Both the position numbers and the translations under genes were made by a program. The notes beneath the pieces are model-generated. The model was not told the origin of the DNA, ran no database searches, and saw only the letters and a program-made list of their open reading frames with translations. This document shows, one piece after another, positions 33,539 to 43,196 of a stretch of DNA of 64,000 bases. Source of the DNA: Clostridium ljungdahlii (GTDB lineage: Bacteria; Bacillota; Clostridia; Clostridiales; Clostridiaceae); NCBI RefSeq assembly GCF_001636845.1, contig NZ_LITT01000004.1, forward strand, positions 1 through 64,000, written 5' to 3'. Numbering within the stretch: the first letter of the stretch is position 1; each line of letters opens with the position of its first letter.

Positions 33539-34792
33539 TTAGTTGCCTAAACTTTTACTTTTTTTAACAAATGGTATACTTATTTTCTCTCCAAAATATG
33601 AGAAAAAATAAACAGCTATAAATATAGATGGAAATGAATAACGCGGCTGTCCTTCTGTTATAAAGTACACACAAGAAAACATGTAAAAGCAAATTAAATT
33701 ATATAGAGCATATGAATCAATTTCTCTTTTTCTAATCAAATTTTTAATTACCCTTATACTATATAAAAGTATTGAAATTATTGCAGGAATAAATATCACA
33801 TACCTTACTATATAAGTACAAACTGCAAATAATATTTTAAAAAACAAATTTAAGTTTATTCCATTTAAACTGTAAAATATATCACTTCCATCAAGATAAG
33901 TCTTAAATAACCTTATAAAACCCAACTTTATAAATGATATTGGATGACCTAATATCCATTTTTTAGCTGCTTTAGATAGCATTTTATTTTTTTCTGTAGC
34001 ATTTGCATTTATATATTCTTTAGTATTGACAATAGAATTCTTAACATTTTTAGCATCCATCCAAACACCGGATTTATTTTGAGAATTGTTATTTATATAA
34101 AGTACTATTCCAGGATTGTTTGATATAGATGTAAACTCACCAATTAATTTAGTATTTCTATATATCCATGGGGATATGGAGATACAGCTAACTATGAGTA
34201 CCACAGCTGTGTGTTTCAAAACATCTTTAAATTTTATCCTTAAACATAGTTCCAATATAAATATAGCAAAAAAGAACACCATAAAAAATGGTTTTACCAT
34301 AGCATCAGCAGCTGTTAAAACGCCAATTATTACATATTTGTATTTAATATCATAAAAATATATTAGTGTTATAAAAAGTAATACAGTAGTAAATAATATT
34401 TCCGTTGCCAAAACACTATTATAAAAAATATTGCTTGGAAAAAATACAAACAACCCATAAATAATTTTACGCCTTTTCTCGTTTAAATTTACTTTTTGTA
34501 GTATAATATAAAACATTCCATAATTTAAAAATGTCAAAACTAAATTAAAAACTTTTGCTGAAGCTAGGCTGTTCCCAAAGATTTTATATATAAATCCAAG
34601 AACAATAGAATACCCGACAGAGGTATAAGTATCTCCCCATTGACCACCACTTGCCACTTGATTTGCAATCTGATTGTAATATGCAAAATCTGAAAATGGC
34701 TGGGTATTTATTAAAATAACCCACAATACGCCAATTAACATTGCTACAAGTGTCGTATTTCTGTAATATCTGCTCATATGTATATCTTCCAT
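33539..34792 (-). CDS. GT39-type membrane glycosyltransferase
   Basis: This 417-residue protein has about 10 membrane helices. The first extracytoplasmic loop contains TQPFSDFAYYNQIANQVASG, with acidic residues in the position of the catalytic Asp of PMT/ArnT-type (GT-C) enzymes, and WGDTYTSVGYSIVLGFIYKI follows. Such enzymes transfer a sugar from a polyprenyl-phosphate donor to an envelope polymer or lipid. AGGAGG precedes the ATG at 34792. It lies upstream of the two-component genes on the same strand and may be expressed with them. Confidence 0.75.
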   Translation of the reverse strand: MEDIHMSRYYRNTTLVAMLIGVLWVILINTQPFSDFAYYNQIANQVASGGQWGDTYTSVGYSIVLGFIYKIFGNSLASAKVFNLVLTFLNYGMFYIILQKVNLNEKRRKIIYGLFVFFPSNIFYNSVLATEILFTTVLLFITLIYFYDIKYKYVIIGVLTAADAMVKPFFMVFFFAIFILELCLRIKFKDVLKHTAVVLIVSCISISPWIYRNTKLIGEFTSISNNPGIVLYINNNSQNKSGVWMDAKNVKNSIVNTKEYINANATEKNKMLSKAAKKWILGHPISFIKLGFIRLFKTYLDGSDIFYSLNGINLNLFFKILFAVCTYIVRYVIFIPAIISILLYSIRVIKNLIRKREIDSYALYNLICFYMFSCVYFITEGQPRYSFPSIFIAVYFFSYFGEKISIPFVKKSKSLGN

Positions 34793-34922
34793 TATGATCC
34801 TCCTGTACTGAATGCATGTAAAACTTTGAATTAAATTCTAGTTTATACACATCAATAAATTATCTGTAATTCTTAACTTTTAATTTAATTTTACAAGATA
34901 TTTTTTAAGAATTACCTATTAA

Positions 34923-34944
34923 TTTTATGAAGATTTTATGAAGA
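34923..34944 (+). repeat. Tandem 11-bp direct repeat
   Basis: TTTTATGAAGA occurs twice head to tail. An 11-bp spacing is the pattern bound by OmpR/PhoB-type regulators, and a gene for one lies 1.4 kb away. The repeat is just 12 bases before the ribosome binding site of the DUF434 gene, so it could equally be in its leader. Confidence 0.4.
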
Positions 34945-34969
34945 TTAATTTAAAAAGGGAGGTTGTGAA

Positions 34970-35707
34970 ATGAACTATAATTTAAGAACAGTTAGAAGAG
35001 GAAGTGACCCCAGGGACAATAGATGGTTTTCAAAAGAATCCGTTTTGAAACTTCAAAAAGCACAGGCAGAAGTATCCTGGTTACTTGATAGAGGTTACAA
35101 AATGCATTCAATTATAGAAATGGTAGGTAACCATTACCAATTTTCACTAAGACAGAGAAATGCTCTTCAGCGTTCAACCTCATCTAAAGCAAGCTGCAAA
35201 AAAAGGAAATCAAAATGTCTGCCTTTTTCATGTATATCTGAAGACTGCATATACATAGACGGATTTAACCTTATAATAACCTTAGAAGTTGCCCTTTCAA
35301 AAGGAATATTAATATTATGCAATGATAGTACTATAAGGGATATAGCAGGACTTAGAGGAACTTATAGTATTGTAGATAAAACCCACTTAGCCCTAAATTT
35401 AATTGGTCAGGAATTTACTACTTTGGGTATACCAAAGGTTAAATTTTTTCTTGATTCTGGAGTTTCAAACTCAGGCAGACTTAAAAATTTTATACTTGAA
35501 CATTCAATTGAATGGAATATTCCAGTTGAGATAGAATTAATACCAAATGCAGACCCTCTTCTCTCCAAAATGGGCAGAATTGTAACAAGTGACTCCATAG
35601 TCCTTGACAGCTGTTTAAGCTGGTTTAATATTGCAAGAAAAATAATAGAAGACTATGTACCTGATGCTAATATAATAAATTTAAGTAGAGATATTTCTTC
35701 TTTATAA
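34970..35707 (+). CDS. DUF434-type protein
   Basis: This 245-residue soluble protein has an N-terminal helical domain (LQKAQAEVSWLLDRGY, then IEMVGNHYQFSLRQRNALQR) and a C-terminal domain opening with CIYIDGFNLIITLEVALS. The first matches DUF434 as I recall it. The second has an 'IDGxN' start with later Asp residues (NDSTIRDIAGL and FLDSGVSNSG), which resembles PIN/NYN-type nucleases, so RNA processing is a possibility. GGGAGG precedes the ATG. Its last 6 bases overlap the convergent ABC permease gene. Confidence 0.7.
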   Translation: MNYNLRTVRRGSDPRDNRWFSKESVLKLQKAQAEVSWLLDRGYKMHSIIEMVGNHYQFSLRQRNALQRSTSSKASCKKRKSKCLPFSCISEDCIYIDGFNLIITLEVALSKGILILCNDSTIRDIAGLRGTYSIVDKTHLALNLIGQEFTTLGIPKVKFFLDSGVSNSGRLKNFILEHSIEWNIPVEIELIPNADPLLSKMGRIVTSDSIVLDSCLSWFNIARKIIEDYVPDANIINLSRDISSL

Positions 35708-36763
35708 CCGTCTGTATTTTTTCAGTGCCAATGAGTTTAATACTATAAACAATAGTGCATAACCAAAAAGTATTAAGATATCCATATAAACTTTTGAAAG
35801 TCCATACCCTCTAAGCACAATTCCCTTTAGGGCATCTGCACCATAAGTTAGTGGAAATATTTTAGAAAGTACATTTACCCATATTGGCGTTTCTCTAAGG
35901 GGAAATAATCCACAAAATAATATTTGAGGTACTATGACTATGGGAATAAATTGAAATAATTGGAATTCATTTTTAGCAAATGCAGAAAGTAAAGTTCCAA
36001 GAGTCAATGATCCTGCTGCTAGCATCACATTTACAAGTAAAACTAAAATTGGACTTCCTTTTATGATAATGCCAAGCCCATATACCATGAACAGCTGAAT
36101 CACTAGAGTCTGAAACATAACAAATATACCAAACCCTAAAAAATATCCTAACACAATTTCTATTCTCTTAATAGGGGTTGCCATAAGTCTATCCAATGTA
36201 CCGCTAATTCTTTCCCTTAAAAAAGACACTCCTGCCATGAGAAATACAAAAAAGAATATAAAAAATCCCATCATCAGCGGAGCAACCGTATCAAAAGTTG
36301 TCATATTCTCAGAACCGTTTATATACTTATACTCACTATCAATCATTCTAAAACCCAGCTGCTTCAGCATTGGATTTGATGCAAGACTAGTATGCATATA
36401 TTCATTAAAAGCTTTTGAAACTGATTTTTTCACTGAATTTGAAGCTGCCATATCACTTCCTTCAACAGTCACTATAATTTTATCATCTTCAAATTTAACT
36501 AGTCCATCTATAACATTATTTTTTACCATGTCAAGGGCCTTATTTTCATCTTGAACTTCCACTATATTTGTCTCATTTTTAAGTGATTCCATAAGTGTTT
36601 GTGGTAAATTTATTCCTTCTAAATTGGGCTTATCTATACCTGAATTCAACATTATACTTAGCAAATACAGAACAAATATTGGTGCTACAAATAATAATGC
36701 AAGAGATCGTCTATCTCCTAAAATTTGTTTTGTAACTCTTTTTGCTACAGAAAAAGTATTCAT
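35702..36763 (-). CDS. ABC-2 type export permease
   Basis: This 353-residue protein has one N-terminal helix, an extracytoplasmic domain of about 140 residues, and five C-terminal helices. Between the first two of these is the ABC-2 signature RERISGTLDRLMATPIKRIE. It pairs with the ATPase gene 4 bases upstream, so it is the membrane half of an exporter of drugs, antibiotics or lipids. The operon is headed by splB. Confidence 0.9.
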   Translation of the reverse strand: MNTFSVAKRVTKQILGDRRSLALLFVAPIFVLYLLSIMLNSGIDKPNLEGINLPQTLMESLKNETNIVEVQDENKALDMVKNNVIDGLVKFEDDKIIVTVEGSDMAASNSVKKSVSKAFNEYMHTSLASNPMLKQLGFRMIDSEYKYINGSENMTTFDTVAPLMMGFFIFFFVFLMAGVSFLRERISGTLDRLMATPIKRIEIVLGYFLGFGIFVMFQTLVIQLFMVYGLGIIIKGSPILVLLVNVMLAAGSLTLGTLLSAFAKNEFQLFQFIPIVIVPQILFCGLFPLRETPIWVNVLSKIFPLTYGADALKGIVLRGYGLSKVYMDILILFGYALLFIVLNSLALKKYRRL

Positions 36764-36767
36764 ATAA

Positions 36768-37505
36768 CTACACCTCTTCCTTTAAAGAACTAAAGTATAG
36801 AAAAGCATCTTCGATAGTTTTTCCACCAGAGCTTTTTATTATTTTATCTGGACTTCCTTCTGCTATTACAATTCCATTTCTGATTAAAAAAAGTCTATCA
36901 CACTTATATGCTTCATCCATTACATGTGTAGTTATAATTATAGTTCCTTCATCTCGTTTTATTTTATAAAATTCATCCCAGAACTTTTTTCTAAGAACAG
37001 GATCTATGCCAACTGTAGGTTCATCTAAAATGAGCAATCTAGGTCTGTGCACTAGCGCTATGGCTAGTGATAGTCTTCTCTTCATTCCACCTGAAAAGTT
37101 TTTAACTGCATCCTTATACTGCTCTTCCAAATTAACAAGTTTTAAAACACCCTCAGCTCTTTTTCTTATAATACTTTTTTTAATATTATAGAGTTCTCCA
37201 AAAAACAATATATTGTCAATTGCACTCAAATCATCATACAGTGCATCACTTTGTGCCATATATCCTATTTTTGAAGTTACACCAAGGGACGGCATTTTTT
37301 CACCAAGTACTTCAATAAATCCTTTAGATAATTCTTTCATTCCAATAATAGATTTTACAAGAGTGGTTTTTCCTGAACCAGAAGGTCCTAAAAGTCCAAC
37401 TATTTCTCCTCTTTTTATATCCATATTAATATTTCTTAATACAACTTTTTTATCATATCTAACTTCTGCATCCTTTATTTTAACTACATTTTCTAATTCC
37501 TGCAT
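36768..37505 (-). CDS. ABC transporter ATP-binding protein
   Basis: This 245-residue ATPase has Walker A GPSGSGKTT (about residues 40-48), Q-loop GYMAQSDALYDDLS, signature FSGGMKRRLSLA, Walker B LLILDEPTVG and H-loop TTHVMDEAY. It resembles the DrrA/CcmA-type exporters. It is 17 bases after splB and 4 before the permease gene. Confidence 0.94.
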   Translation of the reverse strand: MQELENVVKIKDAEVRYDKKVVLRNINMDIKRGEIVGLLGPSGSGKTTLVKSIIGMKELSKGFIEVLGEKMPSLGVTSKIGYMAQSDALYDDLSAIDNILFFGELYNIKKSIIRKRAEGVLKLVNLEEQYKDAVKNFSGGMKRRLSLAIALVHRPRLLILDEPTVGIDPVLRKKFWDEFYKIKRDEGTIIITTHVMDEAYKCDRLFLIRNGIVIAEGSPDKIIKSSGGKTIEDAFLYFSSLKEEV

Positions 37506-37522
37506 GATTAAAATTCTCCTAT

Positions 37523-38545
37523 TTATATAATGTATTTTATATCTTCTTTTGAGAATCTACTTGAAAGTTCTCTTTCAAAAAAAGTTTTAATTTCTTCCAT
37601 TTGCTCTTCCATGTACAAAAATTTACCATATCCAAATTGACCATACTTGAATTTTCTCTCACTATCCTTCATTGGTAGTGTTGTTTTAGGAAATACCTGT
37701 AGTATGATATTTTTAGCCTTAGTTGTATATCTATGAGATATTACTTCAAATCCAATAGGACTCTTTAAATTTTTAGGCATTCTATCATACAACATGTCTA
37801 AAACTTTTTCATATTCCTGCTTCCAATTTTCATATATGAATACAGGTGCTATTATAAAGCCTATGGAATACCCTGCTTCAGCAAGTTTAAAAGCAGATTC
37901 TATTCTTTTTTCCATTGAAGCTGTATAATGTTCGTATTGTTTCATTATCTTATCTGTATTTAAACTAAATCTTATTTCCGTATGACCATTATGATTTATG
38001 TTTAAAAGTCCATCTATATCATTGTACTTTGTTACGAATCTAAATCTTGCAAGCTTTTGATCTCCAAAGTATTCTATACTCTTTTTAAGTGAATTTGTAT
38101 AAGGCTCCACAGGAACTGGATCGGAGGTTGCAGCACCTTCAAATACAGTTATTTCAGGATTTCTTTCATCTATATATTTTTGAGCCTGTTTTAAGATGTC
38201 ATCAACATTGACGTGAACTCTCACAAAAGGTTTTTCCCCTAATTGTGTATTTAAATAGCAGTACTCACACTGTCCAATGCACCCACTAACTAAGGGCAGC
38301 TGATAATGTGCCGAAGGCTTACAACTTTGAAATTTCAAGCTCTTTTTTACACCCACAACTAAAGTTTTTTTACCTTCCCTGTACTTTTCATATATATCTT
38401 TTCCTGGCACAGCTGACATGACCCTATTTGAGGATAATTTTATTATCTGCACCTTGTCATCATTTTTAAATCTATTGTATATCTCATTTCCCAAGGAATA
38501 TTCTAAGGCACCCTTTTCAAAAATAACTCTATGTGGAATAAACAT
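37523..38545 (-). CDS. splB: Spore photoproduct lyase
   Basis: This 340-residue protein is a radical SAM enzyme that repairs 5-thyminyl-5,6-dihydrothymine in germinating spores. The cluster motif is CIGQCEYC (CxxxCxxC), followed by YLNTQLGEKPFVRVHVN, and the C-terminal part has the SPL blocks EIRFSLNTD and YKFGQFGY-like sequence. The length fits the roughly 340 residues of Bacillus SplB. An upstream extension to 38602 is possible, but the ATG at 38545, with MFIPHRVIFEKGALEY as start, matches the family. No splA is seen. It leads an operon with an ABC exporter. Confidence 0.92.
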   Translation of the reverse strand: MFIPHRVIFEKGALEYSLGNEIYNRFKNDDKVQIIKLSSNRVMSAVPGKDIYEKYREGKKTLVVGVKKSLKFQSCKPSAHYQLPLVSGCIGQCEYCYLNTQLGEKPFVRVHVNVDDILKQAQKYIDERNPEITVFEGAATSDPVPVEPYTNSLKKSIEYFGDQKLARFRFVTKYNDIDGLLNINHNGHTEIRFSLNTDKIMKQYEHYTASMEKRIESAFKLAEAGYSIGFIIAPVFIYENWKQEYEKVLDMLYDRMPKNLKSPIGFEVISHRYTTKAKNIILQVFPKTTLPMKDSERKFKYGQFGYGKFLYMEEQMEEIKTFFERELSSRFSKEDIKYII

Positions 38546-38708
38546 CAACCACACACCCTTCCAGCTTATTGTTATATTATATAGTTTCCAATTACAAATC
38601 ATACAGGATGCTCATTAAAGTATGTGAAAAAAGTAATAAAAATATTCTAAATAAACAAAGTTATAGATCTACAAGTCTTAGGTATACATTTTAATATGTA
38701 AATAAGAA

Positions 38709-38745
38709 TAGCTATAATGCTTGTACAAAACATTATAACTATTTT
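38709..38745 (-). terminator. Hairpin after the universal stress gene
   Basis: AATAG-TATAATG and CATTATA-CTATT pair around a loop of about 10 bases, 10 bases after the stop of the stress-protein gene. The tail CTTATTTA is moderately U-rich. Confidence 0.5.
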
Positions 38746-38754
38746 TAAACATTT

Positions 38755-39168
38755 TTATTCTGGAACAATTATAACTAAAATCTGTGAATTTCTTAAAACT
38801 TTACTTGTTACGGATCCAATCATCCTAGCCAAACCCTTTTTATTGGATTTGGTCATAATTATCATATCAAATTTGTCACGACTTGACTTTTTAAGTATCT
38901 CATCTGCTACATATCCAAAAGCACAATATTTTTCAACTTCATAACCTTGAATTTCTTTTTCAGCTCTATCTAAAATGTTTTTACCTCTTTCTTGTGCCAT
39001 AACTACTCTGTCATTAGACACCACCATGTCATTTGCTATAATTATTTCAGATACATACATAAGAGTTAACTGTACTTCATCTTTGGGAAACAATTTTTTT
39101 AAGCAATCAAGCGAATGCATACTTCTCTCTGTTTCATCTAATGGCACTAAAATTCTTTTCTTTTCCAT
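38755..39168 (-). CDS. Universal stress protein (UspA family)
   Basis: This 137-residue protein has the Usp fold: RILVPLDETERSMHSLDCLK at the start and MIIMTKSNKKGLARMIGSV, then TSKVLRNSQILVIIVP at the end. The G-2x-G-9x-G(S/T) ATP loop appears only in altered form (SNKKG...GSV), so ATP binding is uncertain. The frame extends to 39210, but AGGATG upstream of the ATG at 39168 and the family's usual start favour the shorter form. Confidence 0.9.
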   Translation of the reverse strand: MEKKRILVPLDETERSMHSLDCLKKLFPKDEVQLTLMYVSEIIIANDMVVSNDRVVMAQERGKNILDRAEKEIQGYEVEKYCAFGYVADEILKKSSRDKFDMIIMTKSNKKGLARMIGSVTSKVLRNSQILVIIVPE

Positions 39169-39395
39169 ATCAACACATCCTATCATTTTCATTAATTTAT
39201 TTTGCAACAAAAATCTTCAATTAATACCATTATATCACATGTACTGTAAAAATTTTTATTTTATCTCTATCATTGCTAACACCTCTATCTTCTATTTATA
39301 TAAATATAATGAAATTTAGTAAATGAAGTAAATATTAAACTTTCATATTGCAAATTTTTATCACTGTAGTAAACTTAATATATAAAACTTAATAC

Positions 39396-39482
39396 TTTTG
39401 TGGGGGTGCTGCAAGGCTGAGAAGAGATCTTTCTCTAACCCTTTGAACCTGATCCAGATAAAACTGGCGTAGGGAAGCAATT
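39396..39482 (+). ncRNA. TPP (THI-box) riboswitch
   Basis: The sequence has the TPP aptamer landmarks in order: GGGGGTGCTGCAAGGCTGAGA, with CTGAGA binding the pyrimidine, then AACCCTTTGAACCTGATC and the closing GGCGTAGGGAAGC. It lies 139 bases before thiD. A hairpin with a T-tract at 39500-39536 follows, so control is probably by transcription termination. Confidence 0.97.
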
Positions 39483-39499
39483 TACATATTTTTGATTTT

Positions 39500-39536
39500 A
39501 AAGGTATATGCTTTTCTGCATATACCTTTTATTTTT
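39500..39536 (+). terminator. Terminator in the TPP riboswitch expression platform
   Basis: AAAGGTATATGC and GCATATACCTTT pair around TTTTCT and are followed by TATTTTTG. It is well placed to be the ligand-controlled terminator of the thiD operon. Confidence 0.85.
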
Positions 39537-39620
39537 GCCTGATGCCTGCCTACTGTAATGCTCCCACTAAGTAAAATTCAATTGATATTAATTTTAAAGT
39601 TACTAAATTAGGAGGGTAAA

Positions 39621-40424
39621 ATGAAAAAAGTATTAACAATCGCAGGTTCTGACAGCTGTGGTGGAGCTGGTATACAAGCTGATTTAAAAACCATGAGTGC
39701 CCTTGGCGTATATGGTATGAGTGTCATAACTGCTGTTACAGCTCAAAATAGTGTAGGAGTACAGGACGTAATGGATGTAACTCCTGAAATTGTAGAAGCA
39801 CAAATAAGATCTATATTTGATGACATACAAGTAGATGCCGTAAAAATTGGCATGGTTTCAAACAGCAAAACCATATCTATAATAAAGAGGCTTTTAATAG
39901 AATACAAAGCTAAAAACATAGTAATTGATCCCGTAATGGTATCAAAAAGTGGTTACTTTCTCTTAAAACCTGAAGCACAAACCGCTATAAAAGATCTGAC
40001 AAGCATTGCAGACGTTGTAACTCCAAATATCCCAGAAGCTGAAGTTCTAACAGAAATAAAGATAAAAAATAGCTGTGATATGGAAAAAGCTGCTTTTAAG
40101 ATAAAAGGTCTAGGTGCTAAAAACGTGCTGGTAAAAGGAGGCCACAGATGCAATGATGCCAACGACATTCTTCTTTATGAAGGCAAGATATTAAACATAG
40201 CCGGTCATAGAATAGATACCAAAAACACCCATGGAACAGGATGTACCTTATCTTCTGCCATAGCTTCCTTCTTGGCTAAAGGTGAAAGCACTGACAAATC
40301 CGTATATCTTGCAAAGCAGTATATAACTAAGGCTATAGAAAATTCCTTCTCTATAGGAAGCGGCGTCGGTCCCGTGGGACATTTCATTGAATTATATAAA
40401 AAAGCTGATGTAGATTTCAAATAA
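39621..40424 (+). CDS. thiD: Hydroxymethylpyrimidine/phosphomethylpyrimidine kinase
   Basis: This 267-residue protein phosphorylates HMP and HMP-P for thiamine synthesis. The ribokinase-like fold shows the HMP site [20 protein letters not shown] at the start, the AVTAQNS motif, VKIGMVS, and the anion-hole signature [14 protein letters not shown] near residue 205. AGGAGG precedes the ATG. It is the first gene behind the TPP riboswitch and is followed by thiM and thiE. Confidence 0.97.
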   Translation: MKKVLTIAGSDSCGGAGIQADLKTMSALGVYGMSVITAVTAQNSVGVQDVMDVTPEIVEAQIRSIFDDIQVDAVKIGMVSNSKTISIIKRLLIEYKAKNIVIDPVMVSKSGYFLLKPEAQTAIKDLTSIADVVTPNIPEAEVLTEIKIKNSCDMEKAAFKIKGLGAKNVLVKGGHRCNDANDILLYEGKILNIAGHRIDTKNTHGTGCTLSSAIASFLAKGESTDKSVYLAKQYITKAIENSFSIGSGVGPVGHFIELYKKADVDFK

Positions 40425-40454
40425 ATAAAGTTCTAATATAAAGGAGTATGAAAA

Positions 40455-41264
40455 ATGGATAATTTAAATTTAGACAGTGTATCAAAAGTGTTAACACAGG
40501 TAAGAAATAAAGTACCTCTTGTGGACTGTATTACAAACAGTGTCACTATAAATGACTGTGCAAATATTCTATTATCTTATGGAGCTTCCCCTGCCATGTG
40601 TGAAGCTTATGATGAAGTTTTTGATTTTGTAAAGATATCTTCTGCCCTATATATAAATTTAGGAACTCTCACAAAAGAACAGGAAGTTGCAGTAATTTTA
40701 GCAAGTACCTCTGCAAAAATTCACAACATACCTGTAATACTTGACCCTGTAGCTTGTGCCGCTATCCCAAGAAAATCTCAAGTTATAAATAGAATTATGC
40801 AAGTTGGTAAAGTAGATGTTATAAAAGGGAATGTAGGTGAAATCAAGTTTCTTGCAGGACAATCTTCTAACGTGAGAGGAGTAGATTCCTTAGATAGCGG
40901 AGAAGGAGCTTTGGATTCAGCTGTAGCTTTAGCCAAAAAGTACAACTGTGTAGTTGCTGCAACTGGCAAGGAAGATTTTATAACAGACGGTAAAAATAGT
41001 GCTGTAATTCAAAACGGGATGGAAATGTTAACTAAAGTAACTGGTGCAGGCTGCATGCTTGGAGCATTATGTGGTGCTGCCATAGGTGCCTCTGAGGATA
41101 AATTTATAGCTACTGTAAGTGCTATACTTTCAATGAATGTAGCTGGTGAAGAAGCCTACAAAGCAGCAAAAGCTCCTGGAACTTTTAGAGTTAAGCTAAT
41201 AGATTCCATATATGAATTAAGCGAAGAAAAATTAAAGAAAGGTGGTAAAATACTTTGGAAATAG
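40455..41264 (+). CDS. thiM: Hydroxyethylthiazole kinase
   Basis: This 269-residue enzyme phosphorylates the thiazole alcohol recovered from thiamine breakdown. It has [20 protein letters not shown]-type opening (here split by substitutions), [21 protein letters not shown] and the catalytic loop [12 protein letters not shown] with its Cys. It overlaps thiE by 10 bases. With thiD and thiE and no thiC, thiG or thiH nearby, the operon is geared to salvage. Confidence 0.97.
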   Translation: MDNLNLDSVSKVLTQVRNKVPLVDCITNSVTINDCANILLSYGASPAMCEAYDEVFDFVKISSALYINLGTLTKEQEVAVILASTSAKIHNIPVILDPVACAAIPRKSQVINRIMQVGKVDVIKGNVGEIKFLAGQSSNVRGVDSLDSGEGALDSAVALAKKYNCVVAATGKEDFITDGKNSAVIQNGMEMLTKVTGAGCMLGALCGAAIGASEDKFIATVSAILSMNVAGEEAYKAAKAPGTFRVKLIDSIYELSEEKLKKGGKILWK

Positions 41265-41866
41265 ATTATAGTTTATATCTTGTTACAGATAGAAGTTTTT
41301 TAAAAGACAAGCCCCTGCAGCAAGCTGTAGAAGAAGCAATTTTAGGTGGAGTAACTCTTGTCCAACTTAGAGAAAAAGATGCATCTACAAGAGAATTTTA
41401 CGAAATTGCTAAAGAAGTTAAAAAAGTAACTGATCACTATAAAGTTCCTTTTTTAATAAATGATAGACTTGATATAGCCCAAGCTGTAAATGCAGATGGA
41501 GTTCACCTTGGTCAAAGCGATATGCCTATAAACATAGCAAGAAAAATATTAGGTAAGGATAAAATAATTGGAATATCTGCAGGCAACGTGGATGAAGCCT
41601 TAGAGGCAGAAAAAAGTGGTGCAGATTATATTGGAATAGGTACAATTTTTTTCACAGGAACCAAAAAAGATATAGATACTCCTATAGGTATAGAAGGTCT
41701 CCGTAAAATATATAACAGTATAAGTATACCTGCTGTTGCCATAGGTGGCGTTAATGAAACTAACTTTAAAGAGGTATTATCAACTGAAGTTGATGGTATT
41801 TCAGTTATATCTGCTATTTTAGGGAAAAGCAATATAACAACTGCTGCTAAAACTCTTTGTAAATAG
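41255..41866 (+). CDS. thiE: Thiamine phosphate synthase
   Basis: This 203-residue TIM barrel joins HMP-PP and thiazole phosphate. It shows [52 protein letters not shown] and [11 protein letters not shown]. The start is a TTG at 41255, inside thiM, with AAGGTGG upstream, so it is translationally coupled. It is the last clear thiamine gene of the operon. Confidence 0.97.
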   Translation: MEIDYSLYLVTDRSFLKDKPLQQAVEEAILGGVTLVQLREKDASTREFYEIAKEVKKVTDHYKVPFLINDRLDIAQAVNADGVHLGQSDMPINIARKILGKDKIIGISAGNVDEALEAEKSGADYIGIGTIFFTGTKKDIDTPIGIEGLRKIYNSISIPAVAIGGVNETNFKEVLSTEVDGISVISAILGKSNITTAAKTLCK

Positions 41867-41951
41867 CTTTATAGAGCTTCTAAGCAAAAATCAACTTATA
41901 CTAGGGAATTTCCCACATAAGCTAGTGAATAAAATTTAAGGAGCGAATAAT

Positions 41952-43196
41952 ATGATATTTGATGCATTTGATGCATTTCTATTTGATTTAGATGGAGTAA
42001 TTTATATAGGAAATAAGCCTCTTCCAGAAGCAGTAGAATCTCTTGAAATACTTCGTAAAAATCAGAAAACAATTCGATTTTTAACAAATAATCCATGCAC
42101 AACACGTGAAAAAATAGCAAAACGATTAAATACACTTGGAATAGAAGCAAATAGTTATGAAGTGATTACATCGGGCTGGGTGACCGCTCAGTATTTACAA
42201 AATAAGAATATAAAGAATGTATTTGTTCTTGGTGATGAAGATTTGAAATGGGAATGTCACCAGGTAGGCATTAATACTAATGATATAGCTGATGCAGAAG
42301 CCGTTGTTATAGGTTGGGACGATGATTTACGCTTCCATGATATAAAAAGAGCAGTGCAATTAATTAATAACGGTGCAAAATTTATAGGCACAAACAGTGA
42401 TAATAACTTTCCAAGTACAGACGGTCCATCACCTGCAGTTGGGTCAATTGTAAAAGCTGTTCAAGTATCAGTAGAAAAAAAGCCTTTAATTATAGGAAAG
42501 CCACATTCATATATGTTTAAAAAAGCTCTAGATAATTTAAAAACATCATCTAAAGTAGTAATGATAGGTGATAATCCATATACAGATATTTTAGGTGCGC
42601 ATCAGGCAGGAATATCAGCTATTTTAGTATCAAATGAAAAAACAAACAAATTTCCATCTGCTAGGGATTTTCATAATGCTGATGCTACTATTGCAAACCT
42701 AAAAGGTTTATTTGACAATAATGTAACCATAAAAAAATGGAGTTCTCCTCATTTCCCATGGCCTAACGATGGTGTTAAGGCAGGAGTTGCCGGTATTATA
42801 TTTGATAAATCTCAAAGAGTTCTTTTGATGAAGCGTACTGACAATGGATTATGGGGAATCCCTTCAGGTCATGTTGAACCTGGAGAAACTGTAGAAGAAG
42901 CAATTATAAGAGAAATTAATGAAGAGACTGGTTTAAAAGTTAAAGTAAATCGATTAATTGGCATATATTCTGATCCTGTTTCACAAGTTTTTTCATATCC
43001 AAGTGGCAAAGTTAATCATTTTATTACAACTTGTTTTGAATGTGAAGTTGTAGGCGGTAAATTAATTAAAGAAGGAGAAGAAACATTAGATGTAGATTAC
43101 TTCGATTTTAATTATCTACCAAAAAATCTTTTACCAATGCATCCAAGATGGCTTAAAGATGCCTTAGAAAAAAGAAAAGTTTCATATATACGTTAA
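41952..43196 (+). CDS. HAD-IIA phosphatase fused to a Nudix hydrolase
   Basis: This 414-residue protein has two full domains. Residues 1-255 are a NagD-like HAD phosphatase: FLFDLDGVIYIGN (nucleophile Asp), FLTNNPCTT, GKPHSYMF with the Lys, and VMIGDNPYTDILGA. Residues about 270-400 are a Nudix domain with the box GHVEPGETVEEAIIREINEE followed by TGL. The gene lies 85 bases after thiE with its own AAGGAG site and may share the TPP-controlled transcript. Nudix and HAD enzymes both act on thiamine phosphates or damaged precursors in other organisms, so thiamine housecleaning is an attractive but unproven role. Confidence 0.88.
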   Translation: MIFDAFDAFLFDLDGVIYIGNKPLPEAVESLEILRKNQKTIRFLTNNPCTTREKIAKRLNTLGIEANSYEVITSGWVTAQYLQNKNIKNVFVLGDEDLKWECHQVGINTNDIADAEAVVIGWDDDLRFHDIKRAVQLINNGAKFIGTNSDNNFPSTDGPSPAVGSIVKAVQVSVEKKPLIIGKPHSYMFKKALDNLKTSSKVVMIGDNPYTDILGAHQAGISAILVSNEKTNKFPSARDFHNADATIANLKGLFDNNVTIKKWSSPHFPWPNDGVKAGVAGIIFDKSQRVLLMKRTDNGLWGIPSGHVEPGETVEEAIIREINEETGLKVKVNRLIGIYSDPVSQVFSYPSGKVNHFITTCFECEVVGGKLIKEGEETLDVDYFDFNYLPKNLLPMHPRWLKDALEKRKVSYIR

